Source: Jatrophihabitans cynanchi
GTDB lineage: Bacteria > Actinomycetota > Actinomycetes > Mycobacteriales > Jatrophihabitantaceae
DNA length: 64,000 nt
Reading direction: 5' to 3'
NCBI RefSeq assembly: GCF_027247405.1
Contig: NZ_CP097463.1
Location: forward strand, 1-64,000
The notes beneath the pieces were generated by a model. That model was not told where the DNA came from and searched no databases. It was given only the letters and a program-made list of their open reading frames with translations. Made by a program: the position numbers and the translations under genes. Position 1 is the first letter of the stretch. The number at the start of each line of letters is the position of its first letter. This document shows positions 52,116 through 60,888 of this stretch, piece after piece.

Positions 52116-53363
52116 TCAGAACAGCTGGCTGATCGCGTAGATCGCCAGCCCGGCGAGCGCTCCGACCACGGTACCGTTGATCCGGATGAACTGCAGGTCC
52201 CGTCCGACCTGGAGCTCCAGCCGCCGGCTCGTCTCCTCGGTGTCCCAGCGCTGCACGGTCGAGGAGATCACGCTGGCCAGGTCCTCGGCGTAGTACGTGA
52301 CGATGTGCCCGCTCATCCGCTGCAACGCCTCGTCCACCTTGGCGCCGATCCCCGGGTCGTCGCGCAACACCTGGCCCGCGCGGACCGTCAGCGACTGCAC
52401 CGTCCGGCGCAGGTCCGAGTCCGGATCGGCGGCCCCGTCGACAACGAGGGCCTTGCCGCGCACCCACAGCGTGGACAGCCACTCGCGCACCTGCGGGTGC
52501 TCGAGCAGTTGCAGCTTCGCCTGTTCGACCTTGGCCCGCTGCTCCGGATCCTCGCGCAGCCGCCGGGCGAGATCGCGCAGCTTCGCGTCGTAGGTGTGCC
52601 GCAGCTCGTGCTCCGGTTGCATCGACACGTCCGCCAGGAACGACTGCACGGCGCTGAAGCCCTTGGCGAACACGCGGTCGTCGACCCAGTCCGGCACCCA
52701 CTCCGGCGACTCGTCGGCCAGCCGGCGGCGGAACACCCCGCGGTTCTCGTCGAGGAAACGCATCGTCCCGCGCAGTGTCGCGGTGAGCACGGCCTGGTGC
52801 TGCCCGGAGTCGCACACCGCGTCGAGCAGCCGGGCGAGAAGCGGCGAGACGTCCAGCTCGCGCAGCTGCTTGTCCGCGAACCCCGCCACGGCGGTACGCA
52901 ACTCGTCGTCACGCAGCACCGAAGCCAGCCCGCTGACCGCGTTGCTCAGCTCCGCCGCCACCTGCCGCGCGTGGTCCGGATCGGCCAGCCACTCGCCCAC
53001 CCGCTGCGGCACGTGCGCGGCGGCCAGCCGCTCGCCGACGATCGCCTCGGTGAGGAAGTGTTCGCTGACGAACCCGGCCAACCCCTCGCCGATCTGATCC
53101 TTCTTACGCGGGATGATCGCGGTGTGCGGGATCGGCAGCCGCAGCGGATGGCGGAACAGGGCCGTGACCGCGAACCAGTCGGCCAGCCCACCGACCATGG
53201 ACGCCTCGGCGGCCGCCTGCAGGTAGCCCCAACCGCCGTGCCCGTCGCCAACGGCCCGGCACACCACGAAGACGATCGCGGCAACCACCAGCAGCCCGCC
53301 CGCGGTCGCCTTCATCCGCACCAGGGCACGGCGGCGCGCTGCGTCCGGCAGCGGAATCGTCAT
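52116..53363 (-). CDS. DUF445 membrane protein
   Basis: 415 aa. An N-terminal hairpin of hydrophobic segments (about 20-42), the DUF445 core starting AAAEASMVGGLADWFAVTALFRHPLRLPIPHTAIIP, a long helical middle rich in Arg/Asp/Glu, and a C-terminal membrane segment (about 395-412). Function unknown. It overlaps the upstream ATP-grasp gene by ATGA (53360-53363), so the two are translationally coupled. Confidence 0.88.
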   Translation of the reverse strand: MTIPLPDAARRRALVRMKATAGGLLVVAAIVFVVCRAVGDGHGGWGYLQAAAEASMVGGLADWFAVTALFRHPLRLPIPHTAIIPRKKDQIGEGLAGFVSEHFLTEAIVGERLAAAHVPQRVGEWLADPDHARQVAAELSNAVSGLASVLRDDELRTAVAGFADKQLRELDVSPLLARLLDAVCDSGQHQAVLTATLRGTMRFLDENRGVFRRRLADESPEWVPDWVDDRVFAKGFSAVQSFLADVSMQPEHELRHTYDAKLRDLARRLREDPEQRAKVEQAKLQLLEHPQVREWLSTLWVRGKALVVDGAADPDSDLRRTVQSLTVRAGQVLRDDPGIGAKVDEALQRMSGHIVTYYAEDLASVISSTVQRWDTEETSRRLELQVGRDLQFIRINGTVVGALAGLAIYAISQLF

Positions 53364-54220
53364 ACCCGGGCCGCGATCGCCGCTGCGAACCGGTCCGCGG
53401 CGGCCGAGCAGTACGACAGGAACAGCGACGGCTCGGCGAGTTCGAGCTCGCCCAGCAACGGCCCGTCCGGCGTGGGCAGCAGATCTGCCCGCACGTACAG
53501 CAGGTCCTCGCCGAAACGCTCGCGCAGCAGCGCGATCGCCTTGCCACCGACCGCCAACTCGGCCTCGGTGGGTACGCGCTCGCTGATCCGCTCCTCGACG
53601 TACAGCTCGTAGCCGCCGAGCGGGTGGACCGTGCCGTACGGCAGCATCGCGCCCTTGCCGATCGCGTGGCTGAACTCGCCGTCGAGGTAGATCAGCGCGG
53701 TCTCGCCGCTGTGATCGACGTCGGCCAGGTACGGCTGGACGAGTGCGGTGCGACCTTCGCGGTGCAGCAGTTGCACGTGGCGCCGTCCGCCCTCCGTGTC
53801 GCCGGCGGCGAACCGGCCGGCGCCCCGCGAGCCCGCCCCGACGGTCGGCTTGACGACGTACTCGGCGTCAGTCGGCAACTCGGCGCTCTCGCCGGGGCGC
53901 GCGAAGCTGCTGGGCACGATCGGCACGCCTGCTGCGGCGAGCGCGGCCAGGTACCTCTTGTCCGCGCTCCACTCGATCACGTTCGCGGGATTCGCCAGCC
54001 TCGGCACCGATCGCGTCCATTGCAGGAACCGTTCGGGCGTGTCGGTGTAGTCCCACGGGCAGCGCACCACCGCCAGGTCCGCCGACCAGTCCGCGGCGGG
54101 GTCGTTCCACACCTGCCAGCGGGCGGCCACCCCGACGCGTGCCAACGCCTCGACCAGCACGGCAGCGTCCTCGTCTCCGTCCGGCAGGGCGGCACAGGTC
54201 ACCAGGGTCACGGCGGGCAT
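53360..54220 (-). CDS. ATP-grasp domain protein
   Basis: 286 aa. The ATP-grasp fold is indicated by AEYVVKPTVGAGSRGAGRF (Lys and Gly-rich loop, about 120-138), LVQPYLADVDHSGETALIYLDGEFSHAIGK and the C-terminal LLGELELAEPSLFLS with the metal Glu residues. It resembles the RimK/glutathione-synthase-like group and DcsG-type ligases; substrates are unknown. Start ATG 54220 has TAGGAT 6 nt upstream. It overlaps DUF445 by ATGA. Confidence 0.85.
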   Translation of the reverse strand: MPAVTLVTCAALPDGDEDAAVLVEALARVGVAARWQVWNDPAADWSADLAVVRCPWDYTDTPERFLQWTRSVPRLANPANVIEWSADKRYLAALAAAGVPIVPSSFARPGESAELPTDAEYVVKPTVGAGSRGAGRFAAGDTEGGRRHVQLLHREGRTALVQPYLADVDHSGETALIYLDGEFSHAIGKGAMLPYGTVHPLGGYELYVEERISERVPTEAELAVGGKAIALLRERFGEDLLYVRADLLPTPDGPLLGELELAEPSLFLSYCSAAADRFAAAIAARV

Positions 54221-54226
54221 GGGTCG

Positions 54227-54232
54227 ATCCTA
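54227..54232 (-). promoter_or_regulatory. Predicted -10 box (TAGGAT) of the ATP-grasp/DUF445 pair
   Basis: On the minus strand TAGGAT ends 6 nt before the ATG at 54220. Confidence 0.5.
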
Positions 54233-54339
54233 GGGAGCGCCTCTGCCGGGCGTTGTCCTCGCCCATGTGGCGCAGCACGAACAACTCGCGACGTGTCAAG
54301 ATCACACCGTTCGCGGACCCACCACCTGGGAGGTAGCTC

Positions 54340-56004
54340 GTGGCCGAGGCCGGCTGGTACCCCGACCCGCAGGACCCGAACGCACTGCAGTTCTGGGACG
54401 GCCAGCGCTGGACGGCCAACCGGCAGCCGGCCACCTTCGCGGCGCCGCACGCCGCCCGGCAGCAGCACGAACCACCGCGCCAGCCGTGGGGCGGGCAGCC
54501 GACCCAGGCGCTGCCACCCGTCGTGCCGACGACGCCCGGCCGGCCCCAGGCGCCCGGCCAACCACAGGCGCCCGGCCAACCACAGGCACCCGGCCAACCA
54601 CAGTCACCCGGCCAACCGCAGTGGTCCGCACCGCCTCCCCCACCGGTTCGCGGCCGACTGCGGCTCTGGTTCGCCGGCGGCCTGGTGGCGGTCCTGGTCG
54701 CCGCGGGCTTGATCACCTGGCTGGTGTGGCCGAGCCAGACGACCGCGCTGACCTATCAGGGGACCACGATCGCCGCACCGGGCACCGTGCTGCAGAGCGC
54801 CGAATCGACGGTGAAGAAGCTGGTCGCCGACCGTCACGGCGCGATGAACGAGCAGAGCCGGTGCTACTTCAGCAAGCCGACGAAGCGACCGTCCGGAGCG
54901 AGGAAGACCGACGTCGACGATCACCTGACGTGTGGCCCGGTCCTGTTCGTCGACGGTGACCCGGCCAACGCCTACCTCGCGGTACCGTTCCGGAGCGAGA
55001 ACGCCGGCGGCAAGGCGCAGCTCACCCCGACGGACTCGCTTGCGGACGTAGAGCCGGCCGCCGTGCCCGACTCGGTCACCCTGGTGCGTCCGGACGGGAA
55101 GTCGACACCGTCCGGAACCGGCGGACTGTCCGTTCCGAAGCCGCCGGCCGCTGACAAGGACGTGCTGACCGCCGCGCAGCTGGGCGAGACCAGTCCGCCT
55201 CCCGCACTCGAGGGCGCCACCATGATCGGCAGGAGCTCCGGGGTCACCGTGCTCGCCGCGGGCTCGATCGACCGCTACGGCTCCGGCGACGACGCACGCT
55301 CGGCACCGGCCGGCGAACAGCTGATCGCCTTCAAGGTCCGTACCGAGAGCGGCGATGTCGACAAGAACGGGTCCGCGACCGTGTCCGTGGCCGTAGCAGG
55401 CTCCGCGCCACGTCCGCTACCGCGCATCAGCGGACCGGACGACTACGTGGTCGTCGCAGCGCCGACCTCCGCCGCGGTGAGCCTGCAGCTCGCCGACGGC
55501 GGGTTCACCCAGGAACTCTCGCTTCCCGACGGCAAACCTGGCGCCGGCAACATCGCCGTGCTGGCGCGCAAGCACCGCACCGCGACGATCGGCAAGAAGG
55601 TCGACGTGCCGGTTCACCTGCGTGGCGCCGACGGCTCGGCTGACGTCACGTTCCACGCGAGCGCCGCAATTGCCTCGCTCGACTTCTGGGTACCGAACCA
55701 CACCGATCGGCACCCGGCGAGCGCGGCGAACGCGATGCTCTCGGTCGATCTGGACTACACCGATCCGCACTCCCCCGGGCACACCTACGGCTTCGACCCG
55801 CAACTGCTCAAGCTGCGGCTGCCGGACGGCAAGCTCGTCGCGGCGCACAACATCGCTGCAGCCGGCAAGATCTTCAACGTCTTCGAGGTGCCTGCGGACT
55901 TCACGTCCGGCACGCTGCAGGTCGCCGGATCGGAGACTGTGGGGTCGGTGACGCTGACGATCACCCATGCGGTCGGGTTCGCGATCGCGATTCCGGCCGG
56001 CTGA
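54340..56004 (+). CDS. DUF2510 domain membrane protein with large extracellular region
   Basis: 554 aa, start GTG 54340 with GGGAGGT upstream. Residues about 3-28 form a DUF2510 domain (AGWYPDPQDPNALQFWDGQRWT), followed by a Pro/Gln-rich linker (about 40-105) with four QAPGQP-type repeats at 70-93, a single membrane segment (about 108-130) and an extracellular part of about 420 residues, beta-rich, with only two Cys early on (SRCYF, HLTCGP). No enzymatic motif is recognised. It is convergent with ctaB across a repeat-rich gap. Confidence 0.8.
   Translation: MAEAGWYPDPQDPNALQFWDGQRWTANRQPATFAAPHAARQQHEPPRQPWGGQPTQALPPVVPTTPGRPQAPGQPQAPGQPQAPGQPQSPGQPQWSAPPPPPVRGRLRLWFAGGLVAVLVAAGLITWLVWPSQTTALTYQGTTIAAPGTVLQSAESTVKKLVADRHGAMNEQSRCYFSKPTKRPSGARKTDVDDHLTCGPVLFVDGDPANAYLAVPFRSENAGGKAQLTPTDSLADVEPAAVPDSVTLVRPDGKSTPSGTGGLSVPKPPAADKDVLTAAQLGETSPPPALEGATMIGRSSGVTVLAAGSIDRYGSGDDARSAPAGEQLIAFKVRTESGDVDKNGSATVSVAVAGSAPRPLPRISGPDDYVVVAAPTSAAVSLQLADGGFTQELSLPDGKPGAGNIAVLARKHRTATIGKKVDVPVHLRGADGSADVTFHASAAIASLDFWVPNHTDRHPASAANAMLSVDLDYTDPHSPGHTYGFDPQLLKLRLPDGKLVAAHNIAAAGKIFNVFEVPADFTSGTLQVAGSETVGSVTLTITHAVGFAIAIPAG
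54547..54618. repeat. Four in-frame 18-bp tandem repeats
   Basis: Units start at 54547, 54565, 54583 and 54601, consensus CAGGCGCCCGGCCAACCA, encoding Gln-Ala-Pro-Gly-Gln-Pro (the last unit has Ser for Ala). Because the unit is a multiple of three, copy number can vary without frameshift. Confidence 0.85.
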
Positions 56005-56033
56005 GCAGGCGCGTCCATCCGGCCGGCTGCTCA

Positions 56034-56158
56034 CCACTTCCCCCCTCCGGTTACCAGAATCCGGCCCGGAATCTCGTCACCCGGTGGGGGAAGCGGGCCG
56101 GAACTCGTCACACGGTGGGGCAAGACGCCGCGCTCTGGTGTCTGGGAGGGAAGGCGCC
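56034..56158. repeat. 125-bp direct repeat, copy A
   Basis: Begins CCACTTCCCCCCTCCGG and ends GGGAGGGAAGGCGCC. About 8 mismatches to copy B 259 bp further on. Inside are units of the form CTCGTCACCCGGTGGGG followed by GAAGCGGGC or CAAGACGCC, related to the 31-bp repeats at 33347. A further partial unit follows at 56162-56220. The 450-bp gap 56005-56455 holds no credible gene. Confidence 0.8.
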
Positions 56159-56292
56159 GCGTTCTCGTCACCCGGTGGGGCAAGACGCCGCGCTCTGGTC
56201 TCTGTGTGGGGGAAGCGGGCGCGGGCGGGATGCGGAGCGATCGCGCGTCTGCCACAGGGCAGCTGGGCCGCTCAGCCGGCGCCGCAGTAACC

Positions 56293-56417
56293 CCACTTCC
56301 CCCCTCCGGTTACCAGAATCCGGCCCCCAATCTCGTCACACGGTGGGGGAAGCGGGCAGGAATTCGTCACCCGGTGGGGCAAGACACCGCGCTCTGGTGT
56401 CTGGGAGGGAAGGCGCC
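56293..56417. repeat. 125-bp direct repeat, copy B
   Basis: Second copy, same start and end as copy A. A last CGGTGGGGGAAGACAG unit at 56432-56447 runs to within 9 bp of the ctaB stop. Confidence 0.8.
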
Positions 56418-56455
56418 ATGATCTCGGCACACGGTGGGGGAAGACAGCCCGGGCG

Positions 56456-57442
56456 TCAGCGGACGAAGGTGTCGACCGCGACGGCCACGAAGACGAAGGC
56501 CAGGTAGCTGTTGGACAGGTGGAAGAACGCCATCGGCTTGGCACCGCGGTCGGCCTTGGTGCGTGCGTGCAACCGGTGGGCGGCCACGATCAGCACCGCA
56601 CCGGCCCCGGCCGCGAGCCCGCCGTAGACCCAGCTGGTCGCGAGCGGCCACAGCGCCAGCGACGCCGCGACGGTGAGCCAGGTGTAGATCACCATCTCGG
56701 CGGTGACCCGACTGGGCGAAGCGACCACCGGCAGCATCGGCACGCCGGCCTTCGCGTAGTCCTCCCGGTAGCGGGTGGCCAGCGCCCAGGTGTGCGGCGG
56801 CGTCCAGAAGAACACCACCGCGAACAGCGCGAACGGTGCCCAGGCCAGACTTCCCGTCACGGCGGACCAGCCGATCAGCACCGGCATGCAGCCCGCCGCA
56901 CCACCCCACACGATGTTCTGCGAGGTGCGTCGCTTGAGCAGCGCGGTGTACACGAGCACGTAGAACGCGATCGCGGTGAACGTCAGCGAGCCGGCGAGCC
57001 AGTTCGTCGCCAGTCCGATGGCCAGCACGGACGCGGCACCGAGCAGCAGCCCGAAGACGAGCGCGCCGGTCGGCGACACCTCGTGCCGGGCAAGGGGACG
57101 TCGACCGGTCCGGCGCATCACCGCGTCGATGTCCCGGTCGAGATAGCAGTTCAGCGCGTTCGCGCTGCCGGCGGCCAGCGTGCCGCCGAGCATGGTGACC
57201 AGCGCGACCCACCACTTCGGCAGGCCCTGCGCGGCGAGCACCATCGACGGGAGGGTGGTGACCAGCAGCAGCTCGATGATGCGCGGCTTGGTGAGCGCGA
57301 TGTAGGCGCCGACCCGCGTCCGGTGCGCGGCCCGCGCTCGCCCGGCGTGCGGCAGCCGGCGCTCGGTGCGGACCGGCTGATCGGCCGACGACTCGCTCGC
57401 ACTCTGGCCCGCGGCTGCGGGCGCGACCGGCGTCTGCGTCAC
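56456..57442 (-). CDS. ctaB: Protoheme IX farnesyltransferase (heme O synthase)
   Basis: Farnesylates heme b to heme O, the precursor of heme A. 328 aa, UbiA-superfamily prenyltransferase with about nine membrane segments; the prenyl-diphosphate Asp motif is NCYLDRDID, the second is [16 protein letters not shown]. The start is GTG 57442; the frame extends further upstream but TACCCT ends 6 nt before this GTG and the extension is Arg-rich filler. Divergent from tkt, as in mycobacteria. Confidence 0.94.
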   Translation of the reverse strand: MTQTPVAPAAAGQSASESSADQPVRTERRLPHAGRARAAHRTRVGAYIALTKPRIIELLLVTTLPSMVLAAQGLPKWWVALVTMLGGTLAAGSANALNCYLDRDIDAVMRRTGRRPLARHEVSPTGALVFGLLLGAASVLAIGLATNWLAGSLTFTAIAFYVLVYTALLKRRTSQNIVWGGAAGCMPVLIGWSAVTGSLAWAPFALFAVVFFWTPPHTWALATRYREDYAKAGVPMLPVVASPSRVTAEMVIYTWLTVAASLALWPLATSWVYGGLAAGAGAVLIVAAHRLHARTKADRGAKPMAFFHLSNSYLAFVFVAVAVDTFVR

Positions 57443-57448
57443 CTGCTC

Positions 57449-57454
57449 AGGGTA
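57449..57454 (-). promoter_or_regulatory. Predicted -10 box (TACCCT) for ctaB
   Basis: On the minus strand TACCCT ends 6 nt before the GTG at 57442, as at 11459. Confidence 0.55.
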
Positions 57455-57602
57455 GCCCGTGCGGACGGGCGTACTCGCAGCCAGTCTCGAGCGCGCGCGG
57501 CGGGTGCGCCCGGCCAACTGCCTGCGCGCCGTACTCACGGGTGGCTAGGCTCGTAGTGGAGCCGAACACCGGCCCCGCGAGTCTGGAGAGGACAACAGCG
57601 AC

Positions 57603-59729
57603 GTGACCGACAACGCTTCCGGCACCGGCGTCGAGACCACGCACCCGGCGTGGTGGACCGATCTGGACACCAAGGCGGTGGACACCGCGCGGCTGCTCGC
57701 GGCGGATGCGGTGCAGAAGGTCGGCAACGGTCACCCGGGCACGCCGATGAGCCTCGCCCCGCTCGCCTACCTGCTCTACCAGCGGATCCTGCGGCATGAC
57801 CCCACCGACCCGAACTGGATCGGTCGCGACCGGTTCGTGCTGTCCAACGGTCACGCCTCGCTCACCCAGTACTGCCAGCTGTTCCTGTCCGGCTACGGCC
57901 TCGAGCTCTCGGACATCCAGGCCCTGCGCACCTGGGGGTCGCTGACGCCGGGTCACCCCGAACACGGTCACACCGCAGGGATCGAGACGACGACCGGGCC
58001 GCTCGGCCAAGGCGTCGGCAACGGTGTCGGCATGGCCATGGCCGCGCGTCGCGAGCGGGGCCTGCTCGACCCGGACGCGGCTCCCGGCGAGTCCCCGTTC
58101 GACCACTACATCTACGTGATCGCCGGCGACGGCTGCCTGGAGGAGGGCGTGTCGGGCGAGGCGTCCTCGCTCGCCGGGCACCAGCAGCTCGGCAACCTGA
58201 TCATGTTCTGGGACGACAACCACATCTCGATCGAGGACGACACCAACGTCGCCTTCAGCGAGGACGTCCTCAAGCGCTACCAGGCCTACGGCTGGCACAC
58301 CCAGTACGTCGAGTCCGGCGAGGACGTCGTCGGCCTCGAGAAGGCGATCGAGAAGGCGAAGTCGGTCACCGACCGGCCCTCACTCATCGCGGTCCACTCC
58401 ATCATCGGCTGGCCGGCACCGACGCTGCAGAACACCGGCAAGGCGCACGGCTCGGCTCTGGGCGAGGAGGAGATCCGCCGCACCAAGGAGATCCTCGGCT
58501 TCGACCCCGAGGTGCACTTCGCGGTCGACACCGCCGTGCTGGCCCATGCGCGCGAGGTCGTGCAGCGCGGCCGCGATGCGCACGCCGAATGGCAGAAGTC
58601 GTTCGACGCGTGGGCCGAGGGCAACCCGGAGCGCAAGGCCCTGCTGGACCGCATGATCGGCCGAAGTCTGCCGGACGGTTGGGCCGAGTCACTGCCGGTG
58701 TTCCCGGCCGAGAAGGACGGCAAGCCGAACTCGGTCTCGACCAGGGCGGCATCCGGCAAGGTGCTCACCGCCCTCGCCGATGTGCTGCCCGAACTGTGGG
58801 GCGGCTCGGCCGACCTGGCCGAAAGCAACAACACCACGATGGAGGGCGAGCCCAGCTTCATCCCGGCCGACCGGCAGACCAAGGTCTGGACCGGCGGTCC
58901 CTACGGCCGCACGCTGCACTTCGGCATCCGCGAGCACGCGATGGGCTCGATCATGAACGGGATCACGCTGCACGGCGGAACCCGCGTCTACGGCGGCACA
59001 TTCCTGGTCTTCAGCGACTACATGCGCCCGCCGGTACGGCTCGCCGCGCTGATGCAGATCCCGACGATCTATGTCTGGACGCACGACTCGATCGGCCTCG
59101 GCGGGGACGGGCCCACCCACCAGCCGATCGAGCATCTGGCCGCACTGCGGGCGATCCCCGGCCTGGACGTCGTGCGGCCCGCCGACGCGAACGAGACCGC
59201 GGCCGCGTGGCGCGCCACCCTGGAGCACACCGACCGGCCGATCGCGCTCGCCCTGTCGCGGCAGAACCTGCCGGTGATCGACGCCGCGAAGGTCGCCGAC
59301 GTCAGCAAGGGTGCGTACGTGCTGGCGGAGGCGTCCGCCGGGCTGCCGGACGTGATCATCGTCGCCACCGGCTCGGAGGTCGCGCTCGCGCTGGCCGCCA
59401 GGGCGGTGCTCGAGGACGAGGGCCACTCCACCCGGGTCGTCTCCATGCCGTGCCAGGAGTGGTTCAACGCCCAGCCGGCGTCGTACCGCCAGCAGATCCT
59501 GCCTGGCGAGGTCAAGGCGAGGGTCAGCGTCGAAGCGGGGATCAAGCAGGGGTGGCGCGAGATCGTCGGGGACGCCGGCGAGATCGTGAGCATCGAGCAT
59601 TTCGGGGCCAGCGCCGAGGGGTCGGTGCTGTTCGAGCAGTTCGGCTTCACGACCGATCACGTGGTCGCGGCCGCCCACTCCGCACTGGAACGCGCCGGGC
59701 AGGTCCGCGGCGCCACGACCGGCAACTGA
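57603..59729 (+). CDS. tkt: Transketolase
   Basis: Thiamine-diphosphate enzyme of the non-oxidative pentose phosphate pathway. 708 aa. The ThDP/metal motif is GDGCLEEGVSGEASSLAGHQQLGNLIMFWDDN; catalytic His residues occur in GNGHPGTPMS, SNGHAS, GHPEHGH and THDSIGLGGDGPTHQP; FGIREHAMG contains the Glu activating the cofactor. Start GTG 57603 with GGAGAGGA upstream; TAGGCT at 57546 is a possible -10 giving a leader of about 45 nt. First gene of tkt-tal-zwf-opcA-pgl. Confidence 0.96.
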   Translation: MTDNASGTGVETTHPAWWTDLDTKAVDTARLLAADAVQKVGNGHPGTPMSLAPLAYLLYQRILRHDPTDPNWIGRDRFVLSNGHASLTQYCQLFLSGYGLELSDIQALRTWGSLTPGHPEHGHTAGIETTTGPLGQGVGNGVGMAMAARRERGLLDPDAAPGESPFDHYIYVIAGDGCLEEGVSGEASSLAGHQQLGNLIMFWDDNHISIEDDTNVAFSEDVLKRYQAYGWHTQYVESGEDVVGLEKAIEKAKSVTDRPSLIAVHSIIGWPAPTLQNTGKAHGSALGEEEIRRTKEILGFDPEVHFAVDTAVLAHAREVVQRGRDAHAEWQKSFDAWAEGNPERKALLDRMIGRSLPDGWAESLPVFPAEKDGKPNSVSTRAASGKVLTALADVLPELWGGSADLAESNNTTMEGEPSFIPADRQTKVWTGGPYGRTLHFGIREHAMGSIMNGITLHGGTRVYGGTFLVFSDYMRPPVRLAALMQIPTIYVWTHDSIGLGGDGPTHQPIEHLAALRAIPGLDVVRPADANETAAAWRATLEHTDRPIALALSRQNLPVIDAAKVADVSKGAYVLAEASAGLPDVIIVATGSEVALALAARAVLEDEGHSTRVVSMPCQEWFNAQPASYRQQILPGEVKARVSVEAGIKQGWREIVGDAGEIVSIEHFGASAEGSVLFEQFGFTTDHVVAAAHSALERAGQVRGATTGN

Positions 59730-59741
59730 AGGGAAATGACT

Positions 59742-60851
59742 ATGGGTGACGCGCTCGCCGACCTCTCGGCGGAGGACGTTTCGATCTGGCTCGACGACAT
59801 CAGCAGGGACCGGCTTCGCACCGGGAACCTGCAGCAACTCATCGACACCAAGCACGTCGTCGGGGTGACCAGCAACCCGACGATCTTCCAGAAGGCGATC
59901 GAGAAGGGCACCGCGTACGACGATCAGGTGCGCGAGCTCAAGACCCGCGAGGTCGCGATCGACGGTGTGATCCGCTACCTGATGGCCTACGACATCCGCT
60001 GGGCGTGCGACGTGCTGCGTCCCGTGTTCGACCGCACCGGTGGCAAGGACGGGCGCGTCTCGATCGAGGTCGATCCGCGGCTGGCGTCGAACACCGCGCG
60101 CACCACCGCCGAGGCCAAGGGCCTGTGGTGGCTGGTCGACCGGCCCAACGTGATGGTGAAGATCCCGGCGACCGAGGCGGGCCTGCCGTCGATCGCGGCC
60201 GCCACCGCCGCCGGGGTCAACGTCAACATCACCCTGATCTTCGGGCTCGACCGGTACGACGCGGTGATGGACGCGTACCTGACCGGGCTGGAGCAGGCGA
60301 AGGCGGCCGGCCTGGACCTGTCGAAGATCCACTCGGTGGCCTCGTTCTTCGTGTCCCGGGTGGACACCGAGGTCGACAAGCGGCTGGACAAGATCGGGTC
60401 GGACGAGGCGCGCGCGGTGCGTGGCAAGGCCGGCATCGCGAACGCCCGGCTGGCCTACGAGCGGTACGAGAAGGTCTTCGCCTCCGAACGCTGGCAGGCA
60501 CTCGCGGCCGCCGGCGCGAACACCCAGCGCCCGCTGTGGGCCTCGACGGGCGTCAAGGACCCCACGTACGAGGACACCATGTACGTGGTCGAACTGGTCG
60601 CGCCGAACACCGTCAACACCATGCCGGAGGCGACCATGGACGCGATGGCCGACCACGGCGTGCTGCGCGGCAACACGATCGCGGGCACGTACGACGAGTC
60701 GCGCAAGGTGCTCGCCGACCTCGAGGCGCTCGGGATCGGCTACGACGACGTGATCGAGCTGCTCGAGGCCGAGGGCGTACAGAAGTTCGAGGACTCCTAC
60801 GCGCAGCTGACCGAGAGCGTGCAAGGACAGCTGGACAACGCCAAGTCATGA
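59742..60851 (+). CDS. tal: Transaldolase
   Basis: 369 aa, actinobacterial type. [11 protein letters not shown] near residue 45 is the N-terminal signature; the Schiff-base Lys is in [12 protein letters not shown] near 140. Of the two ATGs at 59736 and 59742 the second is used since GAAGGGA ends about 7 nt before it. Transfers a dihydroxyacetone unit between sugar phosphates. 12 bp after tkt. Confidence 0.95.
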   Translation: MGDALADLSAEDVSIWLDDISRDRLRTGNLQQLIDTKHVVGVTSNPTIFQKAIEKGTAYDDQVRELKTREVAIDGVIRYLMAYDIRWACDVLRPVFDRTGGKDGRVSIEVDPRLASNTARTTAEAKGLWWLVDRPNVMVKIPATEAGLPSIAAATAAGVNVNITLIFGLDRYDAVMDAYLTGLEQAKAAGLDLSKIHSVASFFVSRVDTEVDKRLDKIGSDEARAVRGKAGIANARLAYERYEKVFASERWQALAAAGANTQRPLWASTGVKDPTYEDTMYVVELVAPNTVNTMPEATMDAMADHGVLRGNTIAGTYDESRKVLADLEALGIGYDDVIELLEAEGVQKFEDSYAQLTESVQGQLDNAKS

Positions 60852-60888
60852 CGTCGCCGCACGAACCGACCGCCGGGATGATCGCGGG

